From Chiridota heheva (Eukaryota; Echinodermata; Holothuroidea; Apodida; Chiridotidae), in NCBI GenBank assembly GCA_020152595.1, contig JAIGNY010000703.1, forward strand, positions 1,743,001 to 1,807,000: a stretch of 64,000 nucleotides of DNA, written 5' to 3'. A program made the position numbers and the translations under genes. Position 1 is the stretch's first letter, and the number at the start of each line of letters is the position of its first letter. Under the pieces are notes generated by a model. The model searched no databases. It was not told the DNA's origin and worked only from the letters and a program-made list of their open reading frames with translations. Below, one piece after another: positions 11,221 to 22,296 of the stretch.

Positions 11221-13254
11221 GGTCACTAAGAATAAGGGAAATGTCATAATTTAGAAGTACGGTCAATAGAATTACCATCGGGGGTCTGAAAATGAGGGCA
11301 ACAGGAAATGACAAACATTGACAAAATTTTGAATGATAAAAACCATGTTACACTACATTCAAGGATGCCTGTACCACATGGGAAATGGGGGTTGTTGCCC
11401 CTGCCCTTCACTACATGCTCTCCATTGCATTGGAGAAACAGCGACTAGAAATGCCCTATGTGGTAAATTCTTTTTTAAAAGGTGTATTTTACTCATTTTA
11501 AACTAGCCGGTTGTAATACTGCAAAACCTTCTTATAAATAAATAATGTTTTTGTCATAAAAAGTACATCATTGCCCTTCACTTTTATACCCCAGCCATTT
11601 CCAGGTGCATGCGAACCAAATTGTTTTTCACCATGTTTACAAACTGATGTCATACAAAGTGCCCTCTTCAGGCATCTCTGACTGCATTTAGAAACATCCC
11701 TAAAATGTATCCGACCAAGTGCTACCCATAAAAAATTTCTTTCAATCTTTAAATTTGATCAATTTCAAAATTCCCTACTTATTGTACCCCGTAGTACAAA
11801 ACCTGATATCTGAAAGATATTTCCTGAGCACGGTATTCATTTTTCAGAGAGAAAAAAATTGTTGATTGAAAAGAAATGTAAAACCATCAAGCAATCCACA
11901 AACAACTTTAATCAAAAAATTATGGAGATAGATTGTAACCCAAACCTGCTAACAGGATTTGAAGTAGAGCAAAGGGTTTCCAAAATCACCACTAATAATT
12001 TTTCTTTTTCAAAACTGAATTTGCAATTATGAAATAACTTCTCTTTTTAGAAAATGGATTTGCTGTTATAAGTGGCCAAATTCTCTTGAGAGAATTGATT
12101 TGCAAAGAAACAAAAAATATCTATCTAGGAAATAATGATAATGGCCTTTTAGTTAAAAAATGAGATTCACAACCGGTAATGCTGGCAATCAAACAAAACA
12201 AATATATTTGAAATTTTATTTTACTTTTTGCAATAGGTGGGTCGTAGAGTGTAATCGCATGTCAAGGATAATGCCACAAGGGGCCGTAAGGATGTAGATA
12301 AGCAAAATTTAAAAAAATGTTTTTTTTGTTTGTACAGTCTTAGTTTTATTCAATTAAAATTCAAGTGTAAAACAAGGATAGAAAATGTCACAGGGATCAA
12401 TAAAAAGCTTATTAGTGACCTGACATTCAATTCTAAGGCAGACAGAAATGGAAAATAATTAGCTTAGGACATACTGTTCATACCTGGGTTCTACTGTGAT
12501 GAATATGGTATAGGCATCCATGCAGAACAGTAAGAATTATTTCAATATCATTTTTGCTATTTCTCACCTTTATTTAACCTATGAAGCTGATGCTGTTTGT
12601 TGCCTTATTAAGCTACATTGGTTTACCTACTATGTTAATTGTTTCCACATGGATTTTGGAAATTTAATTTTTGTGTGTGTTAACCCTTAAATTCCCACAT
12701 GGTTTTAACACAAACGATTCAACATGCACTTTTCAAAAAATTATTTTACTTCGTCATATAGGCCCACAGCAGTGATCCTGGTATTATTTGAAAGGGCTCG
12801 AATAGTTCTTTCAGAAAATGGAACTTTTTTCTTTCTTTTTTTATGTTGAAGATTTTGAAAAAAAGATGGGTTAAAATTAAAACAATTTTAAAATGCACAA
12901 AATTTAATGAAAAAACTTTTTTTTTTTTTTTTAAACAATTACTTGCCATACTTCCAGACCTTGCTTTTGCCTGAAAACGTGTCAGGAACTTACAAAGACA
13001 TCAATGCATCCAATTCCAGTCAAATTTTGACTGCCCTTATTTGGCAAAAATTATGAACAAAATCATAATTTTTAGCCTTTTAGACCAAATTTGGCAAAAA
13101 TCAAAGTTTCTGATCGCAATACAACTCCCCTACACAAAATATACCATTAGAAATGGCAATCCACATACTTTTGATTGAAATCAAAAAGAGCAACTACCCC
13201 CTCTTTTGATCACCACCGTAATATAAGTTAAAAACAAAACCACACACTAGAACA
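11221..13254. other. Non-genic AT-rich sequence
   Basis: It contains a long poly-T run at about 12918-12933. Short ORFs on both strands lack domains. I see no repeats shared with other parts of the window. Confidence 0.55.
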
Positions 13255-13345
13255 TATGCAAGGTACTCTATCGGTAATATGTGGGATTGCAATGTAGGCG
13301 CCCCCGGTTCAAATACCAAACCAGATGCGCAGCTTTGTTTATCGT
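13255..13345 (+). other. tRNA-like (SINE head) sequence
   Basis: The stretch gggattgcaatgtaggcgcc followed by cccggttcaaatacc resembles an anticodon region and a B box with its T arm. The A-box side (ctctatcggtaatatg) is weak. It lies just upstream of repeat W, which may be the body of the same element. Confidence 0.3.
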
Positions 13346-13378
13346 GAGTAATTAAAGAGGTGATTATTTTGTTGTTTA

Positions 13379-13740
13379 TTACCTCTGCCAACGGAGTTTG
13401 GAATTTATGTTTTCACCTCCATTTGTCTGTTTGTTTGTCATCAAGATATTTCAAGAACTAATGTCTGGATTGGGATCAAATTTGGTGTGGGTTTTTTTAG
13501 ATCTTACAGAAGAAGTGATTAAAATTTGAGACCTATTGGACAGGGGAAGGGTGAAAATGGAGGGGTGGGGACATTTTAAGGTGAGTTTGTTTGTCATTAG
13601 AATATCTCAAGAACTGATGATTGAATTTGAATTAAATATATGTGGTTTTATTATTGCTTAAAGAACAAGTGATTTAAATTTGGAATGCATTGATACAAGG
13701 GAAGGGCAGAAATTAAGGGGTGGTGATGTGGACATTGTCA
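13379..13740 (+). repeat. Interspersed dimeric repeat W, copy 1
   Basis: It begins with acctctgccaacggag and contains two related ~145-bp halves. Each half has atatctcaagaactgatga, an aagaagtgatt word, gggaagggtgaaaatgg and ggggtgggga. The inverted copy at 55290-55658 is highly similar and retains the terminal cctccgc..gcggaggt hairpin. From memory, similar CCTCCGC-type repeats are common in marine deuterostome genomes, which I have not verified. No coding capacity. Confidence 0.8.
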
Positions 13741-14459
13741 GAACTACATCCTGGATTGTAATACAACGTCCAATTTAAGAAAATATGTGTGTCAAGCAAA
13801 GTCAAGCAGCATGAAAAATGTACATTAACATTAAAGCAAATTTATGCGAAAGAATATTGCTTAACGTATGACAAACTAGACATTGGAAACTATACAAATC
13901 CGCTCACCGCTAATAATGCATATTCCAGACTGTCCCACATTCCATCCCAATCTGTCCCAAATGTCATCCCACGTCTATACTCCATGCAATCACACCTGAA
14001 AACCAGATACTGTATGTCATTCCACCACTTGCATGACCCACATGCCATCACAACTGAAATCCAGATGACATCCCACCACATGCCATTCTGCCCTGTTCCA
14101 CATGACAACCCATCTTGTTTTACATGCTATCCCACCCTGCTATCCAACCCACCCTGTCTAACATGTCAACACATCCTGACCAACATCCCACTGCACTCTG
14201 CCTACATACAATTCCACCTATCCCACATGACCTCATCCTATTCCTTCAGCTACTTTATCATCATGTCATCTTTTACCCTGCATTCTGCTTATTGTTTATA
14301 TTTCCCAAACCCTAATTTAACATTCTTTAGAAGCAAGGATACTTTTATTTGCTTCTTTATTCATAGCAAGACAAACTTTTTGATTGCTATTCATGTCAGA
14401 AATGTCAATATCATAACAAAACAAGAAATGTGAAGTCATAAGCAATATATTTTTGATCT
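13741..14459 (+). repeat. Degenerate CATCCCAC-rich tract
   Basis: Between about 13915 and 14260 the sequence repeats variants of catcccaccctg and ccacatgacatcc at roughly 20-25-bp spacing. This keeps one frame (13789-14433) open for 214 codons. The composition is repeat-like, no domain is visible and no splice sites frame it, so I do not call it a gene. Confidence 0.5.
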
Positions 14460-15805
14460 CAGGTCAAACATATTGCAGTAATACCCCACCATAAAGTGTG
14501 AACATTGCTCTTCACATATACTGTATGATCATTTGTTTAACAAAATCATCATACCCACTTTTAAACAAATATTTTCATTGCTAATAGGCTAATTATTATG
14601 CACACATAAATCCCCAATCATGCTCAACTGAACAGTACCTGCAATGCCTTCTACCACTGAACCAAATAGCAAGTTATTATCTCAGGTTAAATATTTTGTA
14701 TGGAAGTCTATTGTTATACAAATATCATACTTAATATTCACACTACGTACACCTCACCATTGAGTGTAGACACAATGCTCGTCACATATATGATCATGTG
14801 TAAAACAAAATCCCTACTCCCACTTTTAATTTAAGAGATATCAAGATACAAATATTTTCATTGTTATGCAAATAAGCTAATTAGTATACACACACAACCC
14901 TAAATCATGTTCATTAGAACAGTATATACCCATTTCCTCTACCCCTGTAACAAGTACCAAATTATTATCTAAAGGTTAAGTATTTTATACAAGTCTATTG
15001 TTATGCAAATAACCTAATTTGTATGCACATTACACCTCACAATTGTTAAGTGTAGACAATGGTCTTCACTTATATGATCATTTGCTTAAACAAAATCCCC
15101 ACATTCACTTTAATTTAAGAGCTATCATAGATATAAGACATTTCATTGTTATACAAATAAGCTAATTAGTATGCACACACAACCCCCAATCATGCTTATT
15201 TAAACAGAACGCATGTCTTCTACCCCTGTGCCAAGTTACATGAATGTACTTACCCTAACCCTCATGTTAAACATTTTGTACAAAAGTCTATTGTTATGCA
15301 AATAAGCTAATTAATATGCACTCTTCACCTCAACATTAAGTGTAGACAATGCTCTTGACATATATGATCATTAGTGCAAACAAAATCCCCACATGCACTT
15401 TAATTTTAGAGATATCATAGATACAAATTTTTTCACTGTTATGCAAATAAGTTAATTAGTATGCACACACAACCCCTAAACATGATCACTTGAACAGTAC
15501 CCCTATGCCAAGTACATGAATGTACACCATTCATAACTTAAGTTATGAAAACTTTAACCAAAACTTTACCTGACAAATATTTTCATTGGTATGCAAATAA
15601 GCTAATTAGTATGCACACACAACCCCCAATCATGCTCACTTGAGCAGTACCCATTTCCTCTACCCCTATGCCAAGTTACATGAATGTACGCCATTCATAA
15701 GTTATGAACACTTTAACCAAAAACTTTAACCAAAAGCCAAAACTTTAACCTGACAAAATAATCTATTGTTATGCAAATAAGCTAATTAGTATGCACACAC
15801 AAGAA
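14460..15805 (+). repeat. About 145-bp tandem array with alternating A and B units
   Basis: The marker attgttatgcaaataagc followed by taattagtatgcac recurs near 14571, 14713, 14863, 14998, 15147, 15290, 15436, 15586 and 15767. Two unit types alternate. A-type units continue into acaacccccaatcatgctca. B-type units continue into cacctcac..tgtagacaatgctc and tatatgatcatttg. The basic period is about 145 bp and the higher-order period about 285 bp. Six units hold the exact octamer ATGCAAAT next to a CTAATTAG-like word. Confidence 0.9.
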
Positions 15806-15955
15806 TCCAGACCCCTAGCTTTGCTGTTTTACAGGGACGGCCTGCCCTACCCTGCCCCTCCATGAGCTCGCCCTGCCCCTAATGTGAAAAAATGTATTTT
15901 TTAATTGTTTTTTTCTTTTAACGTAACCTCATAAATTAAATACTGTACAATAGCT
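15806..15955 (+). mobile_element. 5' part of a CAGACCCCTAGC-ended element
   Basis: It starts cagacccctagctttgctg and continues with cctgccct and gccctgcccc runs, then cctcataaattaaatact. It matches the left half of the complete element at 60793-61179. The right end is missing, and sequence of the fold-back family follows directly. Confidence 0.6.
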
Positions 15956-16090
15956 AAGCTAATGTTAGCTTGCGCAAGCTAGCATTTGTTCCAAATACTA
16001 GCTTGCAGCACGCGTGCTGCAAGCTTGAAGCTTTCTTGCATAAGTTTAAAATGTTAGCTTGTCATAAGTGTGCTGCAAGCTAAAATCCCC
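15956..16090. mobile_element. Fragment of the GCAAGCTTGC fold-back family
   Basis: Family words include gttagcttgcgcaagctagc, ttccaaatactagcttgcag and gtgctgcaagct. It covers roughly the centre of the element and has no recognisable terminal repeat. It lies inside or beside the CAGACCCC element. Confidence 0.6.
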
Positions 16091-16414
16091 CTACTTTCGA
16101 GATAAGAATTACGGCCCTGCTATGTCATTATGTTCTTCAAACCTGGTTGTGGTTGACTAGTAGCTTTTGGTCAAAATGTTAGGGCAATTTTTTGCAAAGT
16201 CATGGGAATTTTGAAATAGCAGGTCTAATTTCTAATACTCCTGTCCTTCAAATAATACTTAAGTGTTAAGGAAATAATGCTTAATTTAAGTATTTGTATC
16301 AAAGGTTTTCAGTGCATCCCAAGCATAAAAAGTATGTTCAAATATTCTTGAAACTCAGGGAAAATACGCCCTCACTTTGTGGTCAACAGCTCCTTTAAAC
16401 AATATCTTTCTCAG
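16091..16414. other. Non-genic sequence
   Basis: No repeats or exons are visible. Confidence 0.55.
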
Positions 16415-16902
16415 CTACTTATTATTGCCGTCACAACATGGCTCTATTAAGTATCAATTATTGTGGAGAAAAATATTGTGATATATTGGCATATCACAAT
16501 ACTTTTCAAGGAAATCATCACACATACATATTTGGTAATTCAGCCAACGTGACCATGAATCATCGAAGTGAGAGGCATATTCTGGGCTAATTCTTCGTTC
16601 TTTTGCCAACTTACATTGGAGCGTGCCAGTGTGGGGTAAAGGAGCACAATTTTTAATTAGTTTCTTTTTATGTTTCACAGTATTTTTGCATGTTTTTATT
16701 AGCCCAAACTTGACTTCATATTTACTACCATAAGTTTAGTACCGTAACGTACGAAGTACCCCAGCCTAATTGCGCGAAAATTTCTTAGCTGATATTACTT
16801 TTTGGTATTGCGATATGTGTTGAGAGGCATATTTCATGTCGTGGGAAAAGAGATATCACGATAACGCTAAAATCGACATGTCATGACAGCACTACTACTT
16901 AT
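16415..16902. mobile_element. hAT-type MITE with perfect 8-bp target duplication
   Basis: The element spans 16423-16894 (472 bp). The target duplication CTACTTAT is exact at 16415-16422 and 16895-16902. The terminal inverted repeats are TATTGCCGTCACAACATG and, read on the minus strand from the right end, TAGTGCTGTCATGACATG (14 of 18 match). This TAGTG.TGTCA type of end and the 8-bp duplication are characteristic of hAT elements. The interior contains further inverted words (aatattgtgatat, gatatcacgata) and no transposase. Confidence 0.85.
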
Positions 16903-17514
16903 TGATGGGTATGTGGCCAAGTTTTAATTATAACTGAAATTTATGATACGAGAATGAAGAGCTATTCAACTTATAAGATATAATTAATTTACTAGAACTT
17001 GAATAATTAGGCCTGAGAATTCAGAAAGTGGAAAATAACCAATTTTTTAAAACAAATAACATTTTTCGCTGTAGTCAGCCTTGTTAAATGAACTAGCATG
17101 GTGATACTGTCACAATTAATGCCATTCCGCAATAAAATTGTTACAAGATGGATTACTCTTAAAGCAATTTTTATTTCTCCCTTCCAAAACTACTCTAAAT
17201 TTAGTGGCTCATCAGGGAGTTGTTATAAGTCCCTATAGAGGGATTTCATCACATGACTCTAACTCCACCGGAAGCAATTTTACAGGTAGGGCGTCATTGC
17301 ATTTCACGCATCTTCACACAGCTCAGTCACATCACACGTACCACTAACAATACTGCATGCTCACCTGGCTACCAGTTCTGCAAATTTTACCGATTGCAGT
17401 TTTCTTTTTAATTCTGATTTTTTATATTCACCGGGATTACAAAAAGAAACTTTTACATGAACGCCATCTGATTGTTTGTTATACTCAGACAAACCCTTCA
17501 TACTTGATATAAAT
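16903..17514. other. Non-genic sequence
   Basis: No repeat shared with the rest of the window. The 69-codon frame at 17138-17347 is unsupported. Confidence 0.5.
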
Positions 17515-18410
17515 GTTTGTTTGTTTGATGAAACTTATTAGCACCACAACAGCGAAGGTCAAATTGTGCCCCAGTGATTAGATCATTCCACAGGTAGGAA
17601 GAAAATAAAATAAGAGGAGTCTGAGAGAAGTATGGGGACTAATAGCCAGGAAGCTGTGATCGAGAGAAGAAGTACAGGGGTGCTAAGAAAGGCAAAAGTA
17701 GGTAGAGGGGGGAGGGGGTGGGAGAGAGGACTAAATATGGTTGTAGAGGGAGGCATGATGAAGGAAGGATATCATTTTATCCGGAGGGTTTTTCTGGGAG
17801 AGCTTAGTTATGGAGTTGTGAGGGGTGATAGAAACTCTGGGAAGATTGTACAGGGGGCTGGCAAGGAGGATGTGGTGGAATGTGAGGGGGCAATAGCAAT
17901 TGTTACAGAGGGGTGGGCGTAGCCTTTAAGGAGGTGGGAGTGAGTGAGGAGGGTGTGACCTATTCTAAGGCAGGTAATGTTGACGTTGTCAATAAGGGAG
18001 AGATTGTGGATGGTGTGTTTGATCGGAATGGTGGGTTGGATGTCGTGGAGTTTGTTGTCAATTGTGTGTCCTATGAGGTTTGCCTGCAGTCACGAACAAG
18101 GGAAGCGATAAGTGGTTTAATTTTAGAAAGGGTTCTGGGAAAGGGGATAGGGGGGAGGTTGAGAACAAGCTTAGCGGCTGAATCAGCTCTGTCATTGCAG
18201 AGGATGCCAACATGGCTGGGTATCCAGAAGAAATTAATACTTTTCCAGGAAGTGAGTGGGGAAGGGGGGGGGGCCTGAGCACTTGCTGCAAATTCTAGTG
18301 TGAACCGTAGGTTAGAAGCTGTTGCATTGTACTGTAGAAACCCATTTTGAATGTCGATCAGGATCAGATGGAAATCAAGAAAACTTCTTTTTATTCCACA
18401 TTCCACGACA
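17515..18410 (-). pseudogene. 3' part of an RNase H-bearing LINE, copy 1
   Basis: Read on the minus strand, 18406-18071 encodes the end of an RNase H1 domain: FFWIPSHVGILCNDRADSAA, the WIPSHVGI..N..AD..A signature of non-LTR elements that carry RNase H (I-like superfamily). Downstream, several frames together retain the Cys/His-rich tail region. The element ends near 17518 in a caaacaaac tail on the minus strand. The reading frame is broken by frameshifts and the 5' part (endonuclease and reverse transcriptase) is missing. Copies occur at 31268-31995, 22308-22685 and 22916-23066. Confidence 0.75.
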
Positions 18411-18796
18411 CATATCTACTAGTGCAACCAACAGCCCAGGAAGATTCTGGCATAATTATCTTACAAAAATAATCTTATATAACTACATGCAAACGTGTGT
18501 GAATCTAATTAAGTGCACAGCACATGAACGTGTTTCTGTCTTACAAAATGGCGATGTAAATAAAGTCGTGTGACCTCATGACGTCAGCTGAAACACCCTT
18601 ATTATGAGGCCCACCTCATGTGGTTTCCACATCTATCATGGTTTAATTGACAGGTTCACTGCTATTGAGCAAATGAGGAAAGAGACATAACTTACAATGA
18701 AGTGGATATGATCTGTTCTTGTGGTTTAATCAAAGAGTATTTGAAAAATGTTTTGCCCCAAAACATTTATTTATCCAGGGTCATGTCTAGCTTCTT
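18411..18796. other. Non-genic sequence
   Basis: It contains one CRE-like palindrome, tgacgtca, near 18580. I see no exon. Confidence 0.45.
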
Positions 18797-18836
18797 CTTC
18801 TTCTTCTTTTTTATTAGAGGGGGGGGGGGGGGTGGC
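18797..18836. repeat. CTT microsatellite and G-run
   Basis: Five to six CTT units, a T-run and a run of about 13 Gs. Confidence 0.9.
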
Positions 18837-18889
18837 TTAAAAACACATTTTCTTAAGACATTCATCTCCCTCTCTGTTTTAAGGTTTTT

Positions 18890-19110
18890 TTGGCTCTAAG
18901 TTGTAGATTTTGGTCCAAAATTAAAGATTTTTGGCCCTTAATTGTCAATTTTGTTCAATAAAATTGAAAGTGCTTGGTCCAAAATTGAAGATTTTTAGGC
19001 CAAAATTGAAGAAATTTGGGCCAAAATTGAAGATTTTTTGTCCAAAATTGAGGATTTGTGGTGCAAACTGGAAGAAGTTCGGTCCAAAATTAATGATAAT
19101 AAAACAAAAC
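18890..19110 (+). repeat. Degenerate 21-24-bp AT-rich repeat (ccaaaattgaagattttt)
   Basis: About nine units of the type ggtccaaaattgaagatttt, giving the spurious peptide pattern GPKLKIF. The style resembles the AAATTTTCC-type degenerate arrays at 49540-50030, 52320-52560 and 60250-60600. Confidence 0.8.
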
Positions 19111-19239
19111 AATATCTCTGTTTCCTATCGTTCAATTTTATATTTGACTTAATTGTATTTACAGCTTTGACAAAATTGGGGGGTTACAGCATTTTTAGGG
19201 GGCTAAGCCCTCAATAGCCCCACATTATAGACACGCCAC

Positions 19240-19480
19240 TAAATATTCCATCAAATTTTGTGCCTCTATTACAGTATGAAATTGTCTATTAAGAATTGCA
19301 ACTTCTCATTAAAAAATGCTCATCTAAATAAGATAAACTTTCTGTGATCTTTCAAACAAGAATTTAATCTAAATATTACACCCCTCACCTCAGTTTTCTT
19401 TGAACATTTGAAACAAGCCTGCTCATTAAGCTGTCAACAAACTTGATGTTTGAGAAAACATGCCAATATCTTGCCCGACA
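19240..19480 (+). repeat. Repeat X, partial copy
   Basis: It shares ctcatctaaataagat, aactttctgtgatctttca, acacccctcac and gaaacaagcct with 33170-33360, then jumps to attaagctgtca..aaacttgatgttt, which in the fuller copy lies about 170 bp further on. It is therefore an internally deleted copy. Confidence 0.75.
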
Positions 19481-19814
19481 TCCACAACATTGCTACTTTT
19501 GGTGCCCTCACTAGATATTTCTTAAGAGTGTACACACTGTGTCCGCTTAAACCATTTCCGAAATAAACTCTGTACGTACAGTGTATGTATAATTGTACAC
19601 TATATGTATGGAGAGTGGGGGCAGTGATGCGTACATTTTTGGTGGCCTTGAGATGTTCAATCTGGAAAAACCGAACATCGCTGATGTGAGGGAGGGAAAT
19701 GATTGCGATTGAGTGGTACAGTACTTTACAGAGCCTGTAGATCTGTGGGAAATTAAAAGGACGGATTGAAAAGTTTTTACAGTTTATATAGCAATTAAAT
19801 TGCTGTAAATGAAA
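19481..19814. other. Non-genic sequence
   Basis: A palindromic gtacgtacagtgtatgtat patch lies near 19571-19610. Nothing else is visible. Confidence 0.5.
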
Positions 19815-19949
19815 AATTTGAATATTCCAGAGTCATTGCCTCTATTTGCAGCTTGAAAGTGTTTATTACGAGTTGCATGTTCTCATTCAAAAATGTTCAT
19901 TTAAATAAGATGAACTTTCTGTGATCTTTCAAACAAGAGTTAAATCCCT
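19815..19949 (+). repeat. Repeat X, left segment of copy A
   Basis: It matches 33168-33300 closely (aatattcca, gtgtttattacg, gttgcatgttctcatt, aagatgaactttctgtgatc). The similarity stops abruptly at about 19950, where LINE sequence begins. Confidence 0.8.
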
Positions 19950-21675
19950 GTGGTTATTCCTCTTCTGAAGAAGACAGGTTTATCCCTTGAATACAAAAAC
20001 TACCGGCCTGTAAGTAACTTGTCATATCTTTCCAAATTAACTGAGGCTGCTGTTATACGTCAGTGTGATGAGCACTTGCTCCAAAATGACCTTTTACCCA
20101 TGCACACATAATTCAGCTTACAGGAAACATCACAGCACAGAAACAGCACTTTTAAAGGTGTACTTTGACATTATGCATAATATGGACATTGGGGAAGTAA
20201 GCTGTTAGATCTTGTTATGTTAGATCTGTCATTAAAATGGCAGCTATTTAGATGCCAGAAATCAACGATATTGATAAATGGGGGACCTAGAACTTTTCAT
20301 TTTCCACAAGGGAGTTTATCACAAACTATTCATTTCAGACTTATGATATAGTCAACAGGCACCTTCCAAATTATGAAGGGTACACGGATGATCACCAGTT
20401 ATACCTTGCTTTCAAAGCTGGCAGTGACTGCTCTGGAGATGTCGCGCTGGTTGCGATGGAGCAATTTATCAGCGATGTACGACAGTGGTTTCTCAGTAAT
20501 TATCTCAGGATAAATGATAGTAAAATTGAGGTCATACTCATCGGTTCTAAGCAGCAACTTGCTAAATTGCCTGATATATCAATTAAAGTGGATAAAGTCA
20601 ATATCCGAAGTGCTAACAATGTTCGTAATCTTGGTATCATTTTTGATAAGAATCTTTCATTGAGACACAGTTAGCTGTGGTTTGTAAAAAGGCTTCTAAC
20701 AATCTTTACAAACTTTGGCAAATCGGCAAGTATCTAGATGACAATTTCATGCGAATCCCTAGTTCATGCATTTATTACATCTCAAATTGATTACTGTAAC
20801 TCCTTGTATTTTAACTTACCTGATAGCCTTTTGAAGAAATTGCAATTAGTTTAAAACTCAGCTGCCAGACTTGTTACTAAAACCCCCAAATACTACCACA
20901 TTTCACCAGTGCTTTTCAAATTACACTGGCTCCCAGTTAAGTATAGGATTCAGTTTAAAATTGTATTGCTCACTTTTAAATGTCTTCATAGCCCTTCTCC
21001 CAGTTATCTGTCAAACTCATTAAATCCATATCAACCAACTAGATATTTAAGATCTCAAACAAAACATTTCCTCACTGTACCCAGAACTAAAACCCAGTTT
21101 GGAACCAGAGGTTTTTACCATGCTGCACCTAATCTTTGGAACGATCTGCCCAATCATCTACGAAGTGAAACTTGCCTTGCTCATCTTAAGAATAGCCTTA
21201 AAACTTACCTTTTTACAGCTGCCTTCAATGCAACTAATTCTTAACTCTATTATTTTATTCCTCCTGCTTGAATGTGTTATCTTTAGTTTTTAACCAAATA
21301 CTGTATTTAACTATTTTACATTATTTGACCTTTTATTCTTTAACAATTTTATAAATATTTACATCTTATAGCTCTCATTTTTGTAGGTCTACTTTTTACT
21401 ATCTTAGTGCCTATACAACCTGACTTGCTAAGTTTTATTTTACTCTTAACATTTTAGATTATTCCTCTCATTAGGTTCATTGTTGATCCTATTGCTTTTG
21501 TCTTTTATTTAATATTCCAGCTTTAATGATTCTAGGTCTATTATCATCTTTTTTATTTACTATAGTCTTAACTTATTTTATCATTTGATTCATTTGTTTG
21601 TAAAGCGCATTTGAATGTATTATTTTAGAGCATTTGCGCTATATAAATGTTTTTATTAATTATAATAATAATAAT
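19950..21675 (+). pseudogene. L2/CR1-like LINE reverse transcriptase pseudogene, 5'-truncated
   Basis: It begins within the reverse transcriptase with NYRPVSNLSYLSKLTEAAV (about 19996-20052). Part of the palm is deleted. YTDDHQLY (20381-20404) replaces the usual YADD catalytic box. The thumb region follows to a stop at 20674. The C-terminal part (20909-21244) shows LHWLPVKYRIQFKIVLLTFK and ends with LKTYLF. The 3' UTR closes with tttgcgctatataaatg and an attataataataat tail, as in L2/CR1-type LINEs. Stops and frameshifts make it non-functional. It lies between two segments of repeat X. Confidence 0.9.
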
Positions 21676-22023
21676 TTCAATCTTCATTAAGCTGTCAAGA
21701 AACTTAATGTTTGTTGAGGAAAATGCAAATGAGAGGTACTTTAAAGTGCCTGAAGATTTGTAGAAAATGTAGGAGTTGATTCTGAAGGTTTTATGCAATT
21801 TGTGAGGTAAAAATGCTTGGAATGACAACAAATTGAACCAGATGAATTTCAGTGGAATTTTTAGTAACAAATTACTGAAATGGGACAAAAAGCATCAATT
21901 TTTACTGACAAGGATTCATAGTGCTAATATTGTTTCAATTTTACCAACTCATCACAGCTTAAAAAAAGATGAATATTCTATATTTATGTATTGGTTAATA
22001 GAGTTTCAAAATCTAAGCAGATC
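21676..22023 (+). repeat. Repeat X, middle segment of copy A
   Basis: It matches 33515-33868 almost base for base (ttgaggaaaatgcaa, gaggtactt, gtaggagttgattctgaagg, gggacaaaaagcatcaattt). About 220 bp present in the other copy between 33300 and 33515 is missing across the LINE. Confidence 0.85.
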
Positions 22024-22275
22024 ATGTAACAGCTTCTATTTTCAAAATGGATTTCTATTTTCAAAATGGACTGGAATAAAGCCTTCACATTTACCATTAT
22101 ACTCTTTTTTTTTGTACTTAATAAACTTTGTACCAGAATAGCAAACAAAATTTTGTTAGCTATTCTGGTACAGAGTTTATTAAGCACCCAAAAAGAGTGT
22201 AATGGTAAATGTGAAGGCTTTATTCCAGTCCATTTTGAAAATAGAAATCCATTTTGAAAATAGAAGCTGTTATGT
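22024..22275. mobile_element. Near-perfect 244-bp hairpin MITE with 4-bp target duplication
   Basis: Bases 22028-22271 form one almost continuous inverted repeat, starting aacagcttctattttcaaaa and ending with its complement, with the axis near 22150 in acaaaattttgt. The arms differ by only a few bases. It is flanked by ATGT (22024-22027 and 22272-22275). The second copy of repeat X reads agatcatgtttgaatt at the same point (about 33860-33875), which is the empty site. No coding capacity. Confidence 0.9.
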
Positions 22276-22296
22276 TTGAATTTTGAAAATAGCATT

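Noticed and set aside
13789-14433. 214-codon plus-strand ORF
   Set aside because: Composition is that of a degenerate CATCCCAC repeat; no domain, no splice sites, and no ATG context of note.
21833-22295. ORFs of about 100 codons on both strands
   Set aside because: They run through repeat X into the hairpin MITE; the two strands mirror each other because of the palindrome.
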